NCBI RefSeq assembly: GCF_020564935.1
Contig: NZ_JAJCXB010000001.1
Coordinates: forward strand, 1-64,000
DNA length: 64,000 bases
Direction: 5' to 3'
Source: Streptomyces pinistramenti
Lineage (GTDB): Bacteria; Actinomycetota; Actinomycetes; Streptomycetales; Streptomycetaceae
Each line of letters opens with the position of its first letter. Position 1 is the first letter of the stretch. A program made the translations under genes and the position numbers. Shown here in pieces: positions 44,026-53,459 of the stretch. The notes under the pieces are model-generated. The model was not told where the DNA came from, ran no database searches, and saw only the letters and a program-made list of their open reading frames with translations.

Positions 44026-44427
44026 GACCTCCCCCTCGCCTGCCTGCGGTAGGCAGCATATTGCTCGGGCAACCATCTCCCTGGCAAACCCGGAAAAGGG
44101 GAAGTCGCCACTCCTGGCGCCTAGTTCGCAGTACCGGTATGCCGAGATGAGCCGGAGGCGGGACACGTACCGCAAACACCTCGTATGCGCGGCCGGTGAG
44201 ACTGTCCGCCGGCCCGGAACAGAAACGTCCAGCCACAGTTCATGCTGCGGTGCATTGCCGACCCGCCTGGCCCCGGCTACTCCACTCCCGCACTCAACTG
44301 GCCGACTACAACGCTCAGTCACACGTCGTCTGAACTGCTCAACCTTCGGTGCGGCAGGTCATCCTCCTGTGGGTGCTGGTCCTCGGCCCGGTGTGTTCTG
44401 CTGAGAGGAGGACGTGAGTGCAGGCTG
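44026..44427. other. Intergenic region before the conflict operon
   Basis: Lower-GC stretch of about 400 bases with no convincing gene. It should hold the promoter of the EACC1 operon. I cannot identify the -35/-10 with confidence. Confidence 0.4.
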
Positions 44428-45252
44428 CTATCGGGCGGTGAGGAACTCTTGGGCGCCGCGCAGCCTGGTGCGCAGCCGCTGTTGGGTCGTGCGGCTGTCG
44501 AGGCGGACGTCGAGTGCCCCGGGGAAGGGGGAGTCGGCTCGTCGGCCGGAGGGGAGGGCGGATGGATTGAGGCCGTCGCGTCGGGCGATGAGGGCGCCGA
44601 GGTCGTGGCGGCTGAGGGCGTCCGGTCCCGCGAGGTGCTGTACCCCGCTCACGTCGGACGCCGCCAGTTCCAGGAGGGCGGCGGCCAGGTCGGTGACGTG
44701 CACCGGGCAGCGGATGTCGTCGGTGAACAGCACCCCCGTCCGCATGCCGGCCGCAAGGTCGTGCACGAAACGTTCGTGTGCGGAGTGCCCGTCGCCGATG
44801 ATCAGCGAGGTGCGGGCGACGGCGGAATCCAGGGTGAGGAGCCGCACGCCGGTTTCCGCTGCCGCTTTCGCGGCGCCGTAGGACGTGACGGGGTCGGGTA
44901 GGCAGCGTTCGTCGTAGGGGTCGGGCGAGCCGGAGAACACCGCGTCGCTCGACACGTGGACCAGGCGGCACCCGTGGCGCGCGGTGGCCATGCCCACGCG
45001 GATCGCCCCTTCGGCCGTGATCTCCCAATTGGCGTTGCCGCTGGACGTGTTGATGACGGTGTCGGGATCCACCTCCGCCACCAGCTCGGTGATGCGCCGG
45101 TGGTCCCGCAGATCGAGCGGACGCCACAGCACATCTGAAGCGGTGCCGGAGCTGGTGGCGAACGTCGCGACCGTCTCGTGGCCCGCTCCGGCGGCCTGAC
45201 GCGTCACCTCGCTGCCCAGGAACCCGCTGCCGCCAATGACCAGGATCTTCAT
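44428..45252 (-). CDS. RmlD-like SDR-family reductase
   Basis: 274 residues. NAD(P) loop KILVIGGSGFLGSEVTRQAA, then PDTVINTSSGNANWEIT, CRLVHVSSDAVFSGS and the catalytic YGAAKAAAE motif. These features match dTDP-4-dehydrorhamnose reductase-type enzymes, but no other deoxysugar genes are nearby, so the substrate is open. ATG at 45252; upstream codons in the open frame look non-coding. Confidence 0.85.
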   Translation of the reverse strand: MKILVIGGSGFLGSEVTRQAAGAGHETVATFATSSGTASDVLWRPLDLRDHRRITELVAEVDPDTVINTSSGNANWEITAEGAIRVGMATARHGCRLVHVSSDAVFSGSPDPYDERCLPDPVTSYGAAKAAAETGVRLLTLDSAVARTSLIIGDGHSAHERFVHDLAAGMRTGVLFTDDIRCPVHVTDLAAALLELAASDVSGVQHLAGPDALSRHDLGALIARRDGLNPSALPSGRRADSPFPGALDVRLDSRTTQQRLRTRLRGAQEFLTAR

Positions 45253-45758
45253 GACCCGACACGGTAGTGGATCCGAGCCCTCGGCATGGTCTCTACCGGA
45301 CGGATATGCGTTGCCCTGGGGTAACTCCAGGTGTGGAAAGCGGACTTCAGGGACGTCGCGCTCGGCCAGGCTATGGTTCCGGGCCTCGTGAGCGTGCTGA
45401 GGTCGTCCGACGCGTTCCTGCCGCCGGGTGTGCGGCACGCGGCGTCGTGTACCGGCGTGCCGCCGCATCGCTCTGCATCGGAGTGCATGAGCCGGTCGCC
45501 GGGGCGGTCGACGGGGGAGAGGTGCTGGGCCGTCGGCGTATCGCGTTCACCGACGCGTAGCTGGATGCGGGGCTGTAACCGGACGTTTCCCGGCGAGCAT
45601 GTGGCATCTGCGGTTCGCCGGCCGGGGCGATTCAGTGGCCTCCGTGGCAGTTCGCCTGGGGCAGACAGGAAAGATCCCGAAAGGACTGGCCAACGGTTGC
45701 AGGGGCATGTCAACGTAGACGTCTTCCCTTGAAACACCAGGTCAGAGAGGTGATGCCT
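45253..45758. other. Region with no recognised gene
   Basis: About 500 bases. Partial coding-like stretches exist on both strands (for example WKADFRDVALGQAMVPGLV on the plus strand), with early stops, so it may be decayed. It also holds the promoter of the SDR gene. Confidence 0.35.
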
Positions 45759-46109
45759 GTGACCGTGGAGGTTTCGACTCCCGGCTTCTCCACGACCGTC
45801 GAGGCCCTGCGGCTGCACTCCTGGAAGCTGGGCCCCGGCCAGCCGACGTTGGTCATCGACCAGTTCACGGACGCCGACTTCAAGCTTGTCGTGGACGACC
45901 GGGCCGATGTCCACATCAACTCCCGTGACGGCCGCTTCTATCTCGGCTGGTTCCCGTCGGGCAGGCCCGGCACCGACGGCGAGGGATGGAAGCTCGCGGT
46001 CACCGGCACCGCGGACACCCCCGGCTACAGCGTCACGTTCGACACCGAAACCCCGGCCGAGATCGCCGCCGCCGTCGCCCGCGTCCTGGCGACCTCCCGC
46101 CCCCTGTGA
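45759..46109 (+). CDS. DUF317-like protein
   Basis: 116 residues. FYLGWFPSGRPGTDGEGWKL, VTGTADTPGYSVTFD and TPAEIAAAVARVLA match the DUF317-type pattern. GTG at 45759 is chosen because an AGAGAGG site lies 8-9 bases upstream; an ATG six bases earlier is too close to it. Begins the second DUF317 cluster of the window. Confidence 0.68.
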   Translation: MTVEVSTPGFSTTVEALRLHSWKLGPGQPTLVIDQFTDADFKLVVDDRADVHINSRDGRFYLGWFPSGRPGTDGEGWKLAVTGTADTPGYSVTFDTETPAEIAAAVARVLATSRPL

Positions 46110-46373
46110 GCGCTCCGCAACCCGCGCCCCTTCCTTCTGCATTGCCCTGACCGGCTGTCGACGAACACGCGAACACCGCCCGCCAGGCCAGAGGCCGCAC
46201 AGCGCGGACGGATGCTCCAACTGCTGGTCGGATGCCGGCTTCGGGCTCGGCGACACCGGCCCGCACCCGCGCTCCTTCGATTCTCAGCCGCTTTCTACGC
46301 CCTCGATGCGAACGGTTCGCCCCCAGCCGTACGCGCCCCTCGGGGCACCGCCGTCTACGTCAAGGAGAATGCC

Positions 46374-46664
46374 TTGGAACCGGAAGTGACCGTCGGCGAG
46401 TTCATCGACCGGCTCTCCCGCTGCGACCGCGACGCCGTGCTGCGCCTGGCGATCAACCCGTTCTATCCCATGGCGCACCGCCTGGGTGACGTCCTCGTCG
46501 GACCGGACGAGTGCGGAGGCCCGGTGGTGTACATCGGGGAGAGCGCGGAGGCCGAGCAGTTCGGGCCGCTTCCGCCCGAGGTCGCCGTCGCCCTCACCTG
46601 GCACGAGCCGGTCGACGCACCCCCGCGCATGCGGCGCTCAGCACGCCGCAGCCACACCCCGTGA
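46374..46664 (+). CDS. Small hypothetical protein, TTG start
   Basis: 96 residues; TTG preceded by AAGGAGAATGCC. Motifs: VGEFIDRLSRCDRDAVLRLA and LGDVLVGPDECGGPVVYIGE, then LPPEVAVALTWHEPVDAP. The short beta-rich core suggests a small binding protein. Its TGA overlaps the GTG of the next gene. No family recognised. Confidence 0.62.
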   Translation: MEPEVTVGEFIDRLSRCDRDAVLRLAINPFYPMAHRLGDVLVGPDECGGPVVYIGESAEAEQFGPLPPEVAVALTWHEPVDAPPRMRRSARRSHTP

Positions 46665-47476
46665 TCCCCGTATCCCTTCATCGCCGGGAGGCGCCCCTGC
46701 ACCCGCACCATTCCCTGGACCCGCATGCCCCTCAGCCTTCCGGTGCCTACTGGGTCACGCCACGTCATCTCGCGGGTGACGACGGTCTGCTGGCCGACCA
46801 GGTCAGCGTCACCCTGTCCACGCTGGGCTGGGCGGACCTGACCATCGTCCGCGGACGCCGGGAGGTCGACGAGCCGGAGGAGGTCCGGCAGGTCCTGCGC
46901 AGCACCGTCCTCCACCTGCGCCCCGATACGCTGGCCTGGGCCCAGTGGGTCCTGGCGGACGAGCCCTTCCATCTCGGCGAGCTGCCGGTGCCTGGCAGGT
47001 CTCCGCCCGCCCGCACGCCTGCGGCCCTGCGCAGTGGAAATGCGTACTTCACCGGTGGCGTGCCGCACGAGGCCCTCTCGGATTTCCTTCTCGCGCTCGA
47101 CGCGCGGCCCGAGCCCGCTTCCGGTTTCGACGGGCCCGACTCGGTCCTGGCCGCGCTGGCGGGCCAGGGCTGGGTGCTCGACATCGACGCCCCGGACACC
47201 GCCGCCGCGGATCCGGGTTTCACCTCCAGCTTCACGCTGTGCTGGCTGCCGGCGCTCATCCAGGACGGCGAGCCGTCCCTCGAACCGGTGGGCTGGCAGA
47301 CGTGGGCACAACCGGTGCTGGGCGCCCCCTACTTGTGGTGCGCGGCCTTCAGCGCCAGCGTCCCCCACGACCTGGTCGCCGCTTTCGCCTCCTCGCTCTC
47401 CTCACCGGTGCCGGTCCTGCGCCGTGTGCTGCCCGAGAGTGCCGAAGGCCGCCTCACCCTCACCCCGGCACCCTGA
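46661..47476 (+). CDS. DUF317-domain protein
   Basis: 271 residues, GTG start overlapping the previous stop. DUF317-type segments: YWVTPRHLAGDDGLLADQVS, WVLADEPFHLGELPVPGR and a second half with LAALAGQGWVLDIDAPDTAA and WQTWAQPVLGAPYLWCAAFS. A homolog with the same arrangement is at 34940. Function unknown. Confidence 0.75.
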   Translation: MIPVSLHRREAPLHPHHSLDPHAPQPSGAYWVTPRHLAGDDGLLADQVSVTLSTLGWADLTIVRGRREVDEPEEVRQVLRSTVLHLRPDTLAWAQWVLADEPFHLGELPVPGRSPPARTPAALRSGNAYFTGGVPHEALSDFLLALDARPEPASGFDGPDSVLAALAGQGWVLDIDAPDTAAADPGFTSSFTLCWLPALIQDGEPSLEPVGWQTWAQPVLGAPYLWCAAFSASVPHDLVAAFASSLSSPVPVLRRVLPESAEGRLTLTPAP

Positions 47477-47582
47477 CCGCCGACACCCACGCACCCACCC
47501 GTACTACCTCCGCCGCCCTGCCTGGCCTGGTGGCGGTTTCACCGGCGCACACCGTGCGTATCCCCGATCACTTGGAGGTCCT

Positions 47583-48457
47583 TTGCCCCTGCCCCTGATC
47601 CGGTTGTCCATCGGTCTGACGAACGGCACCGCCCACTGGGGTGTTGTCGAGGGCGGCGTGCCGTTCACCCTCTGTGCGACGCACTCGCCGGACCTGGTGC
47701 CGGTCGCGCCGAACACGGCGCACCAGATGTGCCAGAGCTGCCGCCGCGGCCGGCTGGTGCTCTCCAGCCCGCCGCATCCGGGCGCCGGGGAACCGGATGT
47801 CCGGCCCGCGGCAGGGACCGGGACGGGGGCGGTCGGGCACCGGCCGATCCCCGGCCACCTGCTCGGCTACTGCGGCAAACCCCTTGACGCAGGCCGCAGT
47901 TCGAGCCGCAAGGTGTGCGCCAACTGCCTGCGCCTCAGCGACTCCCTCGCAGCGTTCCAGCGGCGGGTGGGCCCGCTGCTCCTGCCTCCTGACGAACCGT
48001 GCCATGGCGGATCCGCCCTGCTGTGGGCGCCTCGGGCCGCGCGAACCTGGTCACGGGGCATCGCCGCGATGCGGCGACCGGCAGGGCGCTGTGCGGACAG
48101 CACCTCGCCGGGCCCAACCCGGGCGCCCAGGGGTGCGCCCCGTGCCGGCGGCACCGGGAGGAGACCGAGACTGCCCGCCTGATGTGCACCCTGTCCGCGA
48201 TGCGGAAGGCCGCGAACGTCTGGGACCAGCGCCCGCTCGACGTCTACGACGACCGGGCCGGCGCCCTGCGCCCCGGCGATGCCTACACCCGGCCCGACTG
48301 CGCCGACAGGCACCATGTCGCCACCGTCGCCGAACGAGGCCGGGGCAGCCACACCGACCTCCTCGTCTACCTCCCCGGCGAAGACCGTCTGATCGAGGTC
48401 CGCATACGACGCGACCGCCTGGTCACCGTCCAACGCTCCCTCACCACAACCGAATAG
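47583..48457 (+). pseudogene. Zinc-ribbon repeat protein, frameshifted
   Basis: TTG start with GGAGG. Three Cys modules occur in order: FTLCATHSPDLV with HQMCQSCRRGRL; LLGYCGKPLDAG with RKVCANCLRLSD; and, in another frame after about 48030, GRALCGQHLAGPNPGAQGCA with PCRRH. The second frame then reads LLVYLPGEDRLIEVRIRRDR to the stop at 48457. One extra G in the TGGGC near 48030 would join the halves. Alternatively, the second part is a separate gene starting at GTG 47999. Each module may bind zinc. Confidence 0.55.
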
Positions 48458-48500
48458 CCCCCGCGAGCCAGGTGAGCATTCACCGGAGGACGTCGTAACT

Positions 48501-48539
48501 GCCGTGCCCGGCAGGCCGATTCGGCCTGCCGGGCACGGC
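48501..48539 (+). terminator. Perfect 18-bp GC-rich hairpin
   Basis: The arm 48501-48518 and the arm 48522-48539 pair perfectly around ATT. It follows the last gene of the DUF317 cluster and should be a strong terminator. No T-run. Confidence 0.75.
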
Positions 48540-49038
48540 GCGTTCCGGCTCCTGCTGGCGGGCGGTGGCTGGGGTGCGACGTGGGCGTCTGCGGCCGGTC
48601 GGCCAGGGTGCCGGTGTGTCCGCGGTGCATGGCAATGAGCCTCCGCCAACTTGAAGCCGAAGGCCAAAGGGCTGGTGGGACGGCCTTCCGAGGGGAGTTC
48701 GCAGCGCCGCCCATAACGAGTGTGAGTATCCCGGGAGACCGTGACATCAGCGTGAGCACCCGAGCACCGGTCATATCAGCTCTTTGACCTGCGACGTCAC
48801 GCTGGCAGAGACACAAAGCGGTGCCCCTGTCCGGAGGACAGAGGCAACGGCGCATCGACCGGATCAGCGGGCGCCGCGGGCCTTGGTGAGCGCCTTGTCC
48901 ACGTGGGTATCCACGATGCCCCTTACGGCTCTTGGGTATCTGGGGCGAAGGGCGCCGAATCGATCTTGCATCGGGACAGGAGGCCGCTTGGTGCCGGTCG
49001 CGCGTTACGCTCCCGAGACCGGAACAAGGGGAGGGTGC
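48540..49038. other. Region with no recognised gene
   Basis: About 500 bases between the hairpin and the next gene. Open frames here have mixed codon usage. I see no RNA gene or repeat. Confidence 0.35.
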
Positions 49039-49506
49039 ATGGCCGCACTGGTGAGCAAGCAGAGCCTGGAAGTTGACGTCGCCTACCACGGGTTCTGTTT
49101 CCAGGAGTCGGATGACTTCGCCGTTCCTGTCCCCTTCGCCGACGGTTTCGTCCAGGACCGGTTCCTCAACGGGCACGAACGGCGCATCGATCTCTACAGC
49201 GCAGGCCATACGCACACCGCGCAGGTCACGGTCGAGGTGTGGAATGCGGCCCCGGCGCCGGCTCCGTCAACGGGCTGGGAGTGTGATGCGCGGGCCGAGA
49301 TCGAGACAACGAGCGGGGAGTTGGCGATCTGGGCCATGACGCTGGGGCGTGCCGATGAGGTGGTGCACCTGGCGGACGAGGGCGGGTGGTGGAACGTCCG
49401 GGTGCGCTGCACGGGCCGGGAGGCTGTGCGGCGCGTCACGGAGGCCGGAGAAGACGCCGAAGGCATCGAGCGGTACGTGATCCAGTTCTGGCCCAAGGGG
49501 CGCTGA
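49039..49506 (+). CDS. Conserved hypothetical protein
   Basis: 155 residues; ATG with GGGAGGG upstream. Mostly beta structure: LEVDVAYHGFCFQESDDFAV, RRIDLYSAGHTHTAQVTVEV, LAIWAMTLGRADEVVHLADE, WWNVRVRCTGREAVRRVTEA and YVIQFWPKGR. Stand-alone, with nothing to indicate a function. The composition resembles small immunity-type proteins, but that is only an impression. Confidence 0.68.
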   Translation: MAALVSKQSLEVDVAYHGFCFQESDDFAVPVPFADGFVQDRFLNGHERRIDLYSAGHTHTAQVTVEVWNAAPAPAPSTGWECDARAEIETTSGELAIWAMTLGRADEVVHLADEGGWWNVRVRCTGREAVRRVTEAGEDAEGIERYVIQFWPKGR

Positions 49507-49551
49507 GACTGCCCGGGGCCACCGCAAACGGCGGTGGCCCCGGCCCGTTGG

Positions 49552-50405
49552 TCAGTCCACCTTCACCATGAAGCCGTCGTCGGGCCCGTCGATGAGACGG
49601 TTCTTGGTGTAGAAGCCGTTCAGCAGGTTTCCCGCCGCTCCGTTGTCGGCTTTCGCCAGCGGCTGCACGGAGAAGTTGAACTTCTTGGCATCAGGGTCGT
49701 AGTCGTGAACGGCTGCGCCCTCGTAGGTTGACTGGAACGGGTACTCGTCGCATTCGCGGAGGCCGCCCTGGGTGTAGTTGTCCCCCCAGTACCGCTTGCA
49801 CTGTTTAACGGATGCTTTCCAGTTGGCTGTGCGGCGCTTCGTGTCCAGCTGGAGGCGGTGGAGTGCTTCTTCCGGCGTCTGCCCCATGACATGTTTCACC
49901 GTCATGAAGGGCTTGGTGTCATCCGGCTTGGTGAACGCCTTCTTGATGTGCTGTGCGACGGCTCGCTCAGGCGCGCCGGCCTTGGTGCTGTAGTGAAGCG
50001 TGGCCAGGTAGGCGAAGGAGGCTCCTCCGCGGTTCTCCGGCTTCCCGGCTCCCGTGGAATTCCGCAGGTACTTGGCGGAGTCCCACCGAGGGGTCAGCAT
50101 GACGAAGTGGCCGTCGAACGGTGCTCCCTGCCAGCCGGGCGGCATCTGCGAGGTGATCGTCGGCTGATACACGGAGGCGACGAGGTCGGCTGCTCCCGAT
50201 CCGGTTCCCTGCCCGGGCGCGACCTTGGCGGTCTGGAACGAAGTGCGCGGTCGGATACCGCGTGGACAGCTCCTGCCAGCTGAGGTTGACAGGCAGCGAG
50301 CCCTTCTGTGTGATCTTCGCTCGGGCCGGCCACGTCTTGGGGAACACCGATTTGACGGTGTATTTCAGTCCCGCGGTGTTGTTCGTCTTCCGCCGGCTGC
50401 CCACC
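49552..50405 (-). pseudogene. NucA/NucB-type nuclease, truncated and frameshifted
   Basis: The C-terminal motif RECDEYPFQSTYEGAAVHDY is the active-site region of the NucA/NucB DNase family. Upstream parts are ASVYQPTITSQMPPGW and, in another frame, LKYTVKSVFPKTWPARAKIT. A one-base shift lies near 50240. The 5' end fuses to the MobC gene at about 50405, so the signal peptide and start are missing. Confidence 0.65.
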
Positions 50406-50939
50406 GGAGTTGAGCGCGCGGGTGACCTGGTTGAGGTTGTTGCCGACCTGGCCCAGGTGCCGGCGCGCGGCGAATAGCTCGGTCACCAGCTCGCGGTGGC
50501 CGGCGATAGCCGCGGCGGTGTTCTCACTGTCGTCGGCGGCAGCAAGGCCGGCTCTGACGAGGTAGGCGGGCAGGCTCGTGCGCGTGGAGCGCGCCGCAGT
50601 GGTCAGATGCTTCCACTCGTCGTCGTTGAGGCGGATGTTGCACATGCGGGATCGCTTGCGCTCGCGTTTGAGGGGAGAGCGCTTTCGTGGCGCTGGGGGC
50701 GTGGCACTCGTGCTGCGCTGTGGTGCTTCTTCTCCTGGCTGCGGTCCGCCCTCGGTCGCTGCCTGACGGACCTGCGCCCCCCGGTGCTGGTCCGCTCCCG
50801 ACACCCCTGGGGCGGGAGATGGCCGAGCTGCCTTCCCCAACGGGGAAGAGTAGCTTGGCCGATAACTTGCTTCCACCGAGGACGCGTTCACGTCCGGCTC
50901 GCCCGGCGAATGGGGGGCAGGTTCGTTCGGGCCCGTCAT
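50094..50939 (-). CDS. MobC-type relaxosome protein with foreign C-terminus
   Basis: Starts ATG 50939, overlapping the upstream stop (ATGA). A disordered N-terminal ~95 residues precede the ribbon-helix-helix-like core: RMCNIRLNDDEWKHLTTAAR, TSLPAYLVRAGLAAADDS and the MobC motif LRHLGQVGNNLNQVTRALN-like (RRHLGQVGNNLNQVTRALNS). MobC helps melt the transfer origin for the relaxase. Homology stops at about 50405, where nuclease-gene sequence begins out of frame; the last ~100 residues are therefore junk. No relaxase gene follows, so transfer function is probably lost. Confidence 0.72.
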   Translation of the reverse strand: MTGPNEPAPHSPGEPDVNASSVEASYRPSYSSPLGKAARPSPAPGVSGADQHRGAQVRQAATEGGPQPGEEAPQRSTSATPPAPRKRSPLKRERKRSRMCNIRLNDDEWKHLTTAARSTRTSLPAYLVRAGLAAADDSENTAAAIAGHRELVTELFAARRHLGQVGNNLNQVTRALNSGGQPAEDEQHRGTEIHRQIGVPQDVAGPSEDHTEGLAACQPQLAGAVHAVSDRALRSRPPRSRPGREPDREQPTSSPPCISRRSPRRCRPAGREHRSTATSSC

Positions 50940-51250
50940 CGGATGCGGGCCCTCTGCTGGAGTTCGGCTACGAGGCCGAGCAGCGCGGCGGACCCGCACA
51001 GAACCGTGACAAGGCCGTCGGGGTGATGCTGGACGAGCCACTGGCCGTTCGGGGCCGGCACGGCGGCGTGCAGCAGCCGGTAGCGGACCAGGACGTCCGC
51101 CCACGCGGCGGCCTCCTCGGCACTCGGGGCAGGGCGGGGGATACGGATGAGGGCCTCCTCGGCAGGCGGTGGGGGGGGGGGGGGGCTGGGGGGGGTATCC
51201 GGTTGCGGCCCTCCTCGGCTGGCGGGGCCCCGGGTTCGGGCCCGGCCCAC
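50936..51250 (-). CDS. Small hypothetical protein with poly-Pro stretch
   Basis: Up to 104 residues. The well-biased part is AWADVLVRYRLLHAAVPAPN, GQWLVQHHPDGLVTVLCGSA and LLGLVAELQQRARIR. The N-terminal third contains a run of Pro coded by G15 (plus strand 51171-51185), so the exact start and frame there are unsure. Overlaps MobC by ATGA. Confidence 0.52.
   Translation of the reverse strand: MGRARTRGPASRGGPQPDTPPSPPPPPPPAEEALIRIPRPAPSAEEAAAWADVLVRYRLLHAAVPAPNGQWLVQHHPDGLVTVLCGSAALLGLVAELQQRARIR
51171..51195. repeat. Poly-G tract (G15 and G8)
   Basis: Fifteen G, then CT, then eight G. Lies inside the poly-Pro part of the small gene upstream of MobC. Such tracts are unstable in replication and hard to base-call. 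Confidence 0.8.
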
Positions 51251-51298
51251 CGCGCGGAACAGAGCGGTTCAGGCGCGTGAGCTGCGCTTACTCGCGGT

Positions 51299-51490
51299 TC
51301 AGCCGCATTCGAGGCAGTGGGTGACGTGACTGCTCAGCGCCCGTGCCATGCGCCGCCGCGTGAGATACGCGCGCTTCGTGCTGGTCTTCGCCCGGGGCGA
51401 GTTCTCGTTGCGGGCGGCGTAGTTGCGCAGGTACGCCGCCTCCCGCTCATAGTCGGCCCGTATACGTGCGAAGCGGTGGCAGGTCTTCAT
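51299..51490 (-). CDS. Small basic protein (63 aa)
   Basis: MKTCHRFARIRADYEREAAY, then RAYLTRRRMARALSSHVTHC, ending LECG. Highly basic; the ending HCLEC and an N-terminal TCH could hold a metal. ATG overlaps the DUF2637 stop (ATGA). Confidence 0.62.
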   Translation of the reverse strand: MKTCHRFARIRADYEREAAYLRNYAARNENSPRAKTSTKRAYLTRRRMARALSSHVTHCLECG

Positions 51491-52791
51491 CGGGTGCTGC
51501 TCCTTGGGGCGTTGGGGCCGGTCTCGCGGCGCAGGCGCTCCAGGACGGGCGTCAGGTTCTCGTTGCGGATGGAGATGTTCTGGGCGCGCATGATCTGCCG
51601 CAGCTGCACCCGCGTGATGGCCTCGTTGCCGGTCGTCTCCAGCACGGCCGGCACGTGAGGCAGGACCCGGGCGACGATCTCCTCCTCCGAAACCCGTGGC
51701 CGGGACGGAGGCCGCTTGCCCCGCGCCCCTCGGGACGACCGTCCCCCGCTCCCCGTCGACCTGGCCTTGGCCCTGGGGACCGTATGGCGACGGTCCCTGT
51801 CGGTTCCGGGGACGGTGCTGGGACGGTCCCCGTTGGTGTCGGTTCCGGGGACTGTGCGGGGACCGTCCCCGTTCATGTCGGTCCCGGGGACCGTGCCTTC
51901 CCGGTCCCCGTCGCCAGGGACCGCAGCATCCAGGTCCGTTGCGGGAATGTCCGCGCTCGGCACTGAGGTGCCGGCTGCGTGTGCTGCGCTGCCCGCGTCG
52001 GCGCTGGCATCGGACTCGTCTTCCGCGCACTGGGCGGGACCGGCGGTCCCGTGCGAGGTGGGGTGCTGGTCCCCGTCATCGCGGGACTGGTCTTGGTTCC
52101 CGATTCCGGCCGAGGCGTCAGCCGGTCCCTGGCGGGGCGTTTCGGGACGGTCCCCCGCAGTCGCTCGGTCCCCGACACGGTCCCCGGACCGGTCCCCGTT
52201 CGCGGTGTGACCTGTGTGGGGACCGGAGTTGGGGACCGGGGAGAGCCAGCGGACACGGCGGCCGTCCCCAACGGGCTGGTCGGGAGTGGGGGCCGGGGTG
52301 GTGCGGTCCCCGTTGTCGACCGTCGCGGTCTGCGGGGGTGCGTGGGGGTGGTGCCGGGTGATCAGGATGCAGAGGTGGACGGCGCCGGCGAGGGCGAGCG
52401 GGGCCAGCGTGGACAGGATGCCGACGGTGACGTCGCCCAGCCGCAGACCGGCGCCGGCGGTGCTGACCATCTGGTTGAGACGGATGGCGTGCAGGGCATT
52501 GGCCCAGATGCTTGCCGCGGTGGCGGAGGCGAACAGCACCCAGACGTAGAGGCGGGCGCGCATCGGTGCGGCGCGGGTGAGGATCAGAGCGCGGACGCCG
52601 TAGGCGATGAACCCGTCGATGACGAGCGGGTAGAGGAACGTGAGCCACCCGCGGACGTGGATGGCGACGGCCATCTGCTGCAGGGCGTCGTAGCTCAGGG
52701 CGCAGCCGGCGGCGCCGAGGGCGATGATGGCCAGCCGGTCCCAGCGGCCGACGGGGGTGATGGTGAGGGGCCCGTTCGCGGGGTGGTTCAT
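51487..52791 (-). CDS. DUF2637 membrane protein (plasmid-spread type)
   Basis: 434 residues. The N-terminal ~150 have about four membrane helices (LAIIALGAAGCALSYDALQQ, LTFLYPLVIDGFIAYGVRAL, LYVWVLFASATAASIWANAL, VGILSTLAPLALAGAVHLCI), the DUF2637 pattern of Streptomyces plasmid proteins linked to spread between hyphal compartments. A long Asp/Gly/Thr-rich linker includes tandem units such as RTVPGTDTNGD. A C-terminal winged-helix-like end (VSEEEIVARVLPHVPAVLET, VQLRQIMRAQNISIRNENLT) closes it. Its ATG overlaps the WhiB-like stop. Confidence 0.83.
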   Translation of the reverse strand: MNHPANGPLTITPVGRWDRLAIIALGAAGCALSYDALQQMAVAIHVRGWLTFLYPLVIDGFIAYGVRALILTRAAPMRARLYVWVLFASATAASIWANALHAIRLNQMVSTAGAGLRLGDVTVGILSTLAPLALAGAVHLCILITRHHPHAPPQTATVDNGDRTTPAPTPDQPVGDGRRVRWLSPVPNSGPHTGHTANGDRSGDRVGDRATAGDRPETPRQGPADASAGIGNQDQSRDDGDQHPTSHGTAGPAQCAEDESDASADAGSAAHAAGTSVPSADIPATDLDAAVPGDGDREGTVPGTDMNGDGPRTVPGTDTNGDRPSTVPGTDRDRRHTVPRAKARSTGSGGRSSRGARGKRPPSRPRVSEEEIVARVLPHVPAVLETTGNEAITRVQLRQIMRAQNISIRNENLTPVLERLRRETGPNAPRSSTR

Positions 52792-53459
52792 GCGGCCTTT
52801 CCGAGCTGGTCGATCAGCTCCGGGGTGTGCTCCTGGCGGTCGACGGGGACGGGCGTGTCGTGCGGGGTGCCGTCGTGCGGGCCTTGCGCGTTGCCCGTGC
52901 CCGGGGTGTTCGGGGACTGGGGGTTGCGCTTTTGTTCCTGGGGCTCGGGTTCCTGGTGGAGGGCGTATCTGTCGCGGTTGTCGATGGCCTCCCGCTCGTC
53001 GCGCAGCTGGTCGCGGGCCCAGTCGAGGTCGATCCCCAGTACGTAGGCCAGGCGTTCCGCTCTCCAGCCGCGCGAGTAGGCGTGACGGATGACCGTCTTG
53101 CGCTCCGGGGTGCTCAGATGGACATCGCGCCCTCGGAATGCCGCGTGTACGCGGTTGTGGTCGAGGCGGTCCGCGGCCTTCTTGCGCCAGGCCAGCCGCT
53201 CGGATGCGGTCAGGCCGCCCCAGATGCCCTCGGGGATCGCGTTGTCGAGCGCGTGGTTGAAGCATTCCGTGCGGACGGGACACGGCCGGCAGATCTGCCG
53301 CGCCTCGGCTATGGCCCGGTGGTCGCGGGGGGCGGGGAAGAACAGCCGGTCGGCTTCCGCGGCGTCCATGCCCTGGCACAGGCTGCGGGCGTGCCAGTTG
53401 TGGTCGGCGATGCCGTGAAGGGCCGGGGGAGGGGCGTCGTCGGTGGTGATGTAGAGCAA
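52788..53459 (-). CDS. WhiB-family iron-sulfur regulator (plasmid-borne)
   Basis: 223 residues. Four cluster-binding Cys are in RSLCQGMDAAEADRLFFP and ARQICRPCPVRTECFNHAL; the WhiB turn NAIPEGIWGGLTASERLAW follows. An HTH-like C-terminal extension (ERKTVIRHAYSRGWRAERLA) and a disordered tail are added. TTG start at 53459 with a GGAG site; an upstream in-frame ATG exists but lacks one. Overlaps the DUF2637 gene by ATGA. Confidence 0.86.
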   Translation of the reverse strand: MLYITTDDAPPPALHGIADHNWHARSLCQGMDAAEADRLFFPAPRDHRAIAEARQICRPCPVRTECFNHALDNAIPEGIWGGLTASERLAWRKKAADRLDHNRVHAAFRGRDVHLSTPERKTVIRHAYSRGWRAERLAYVLGIDLDWARDQLRDEREAIDNRDRYALHQEPEPQEQKRNPQSPNTPGTGNAQGPHDGTPHDTPVPVDRQEHTPELIDQLGKAA

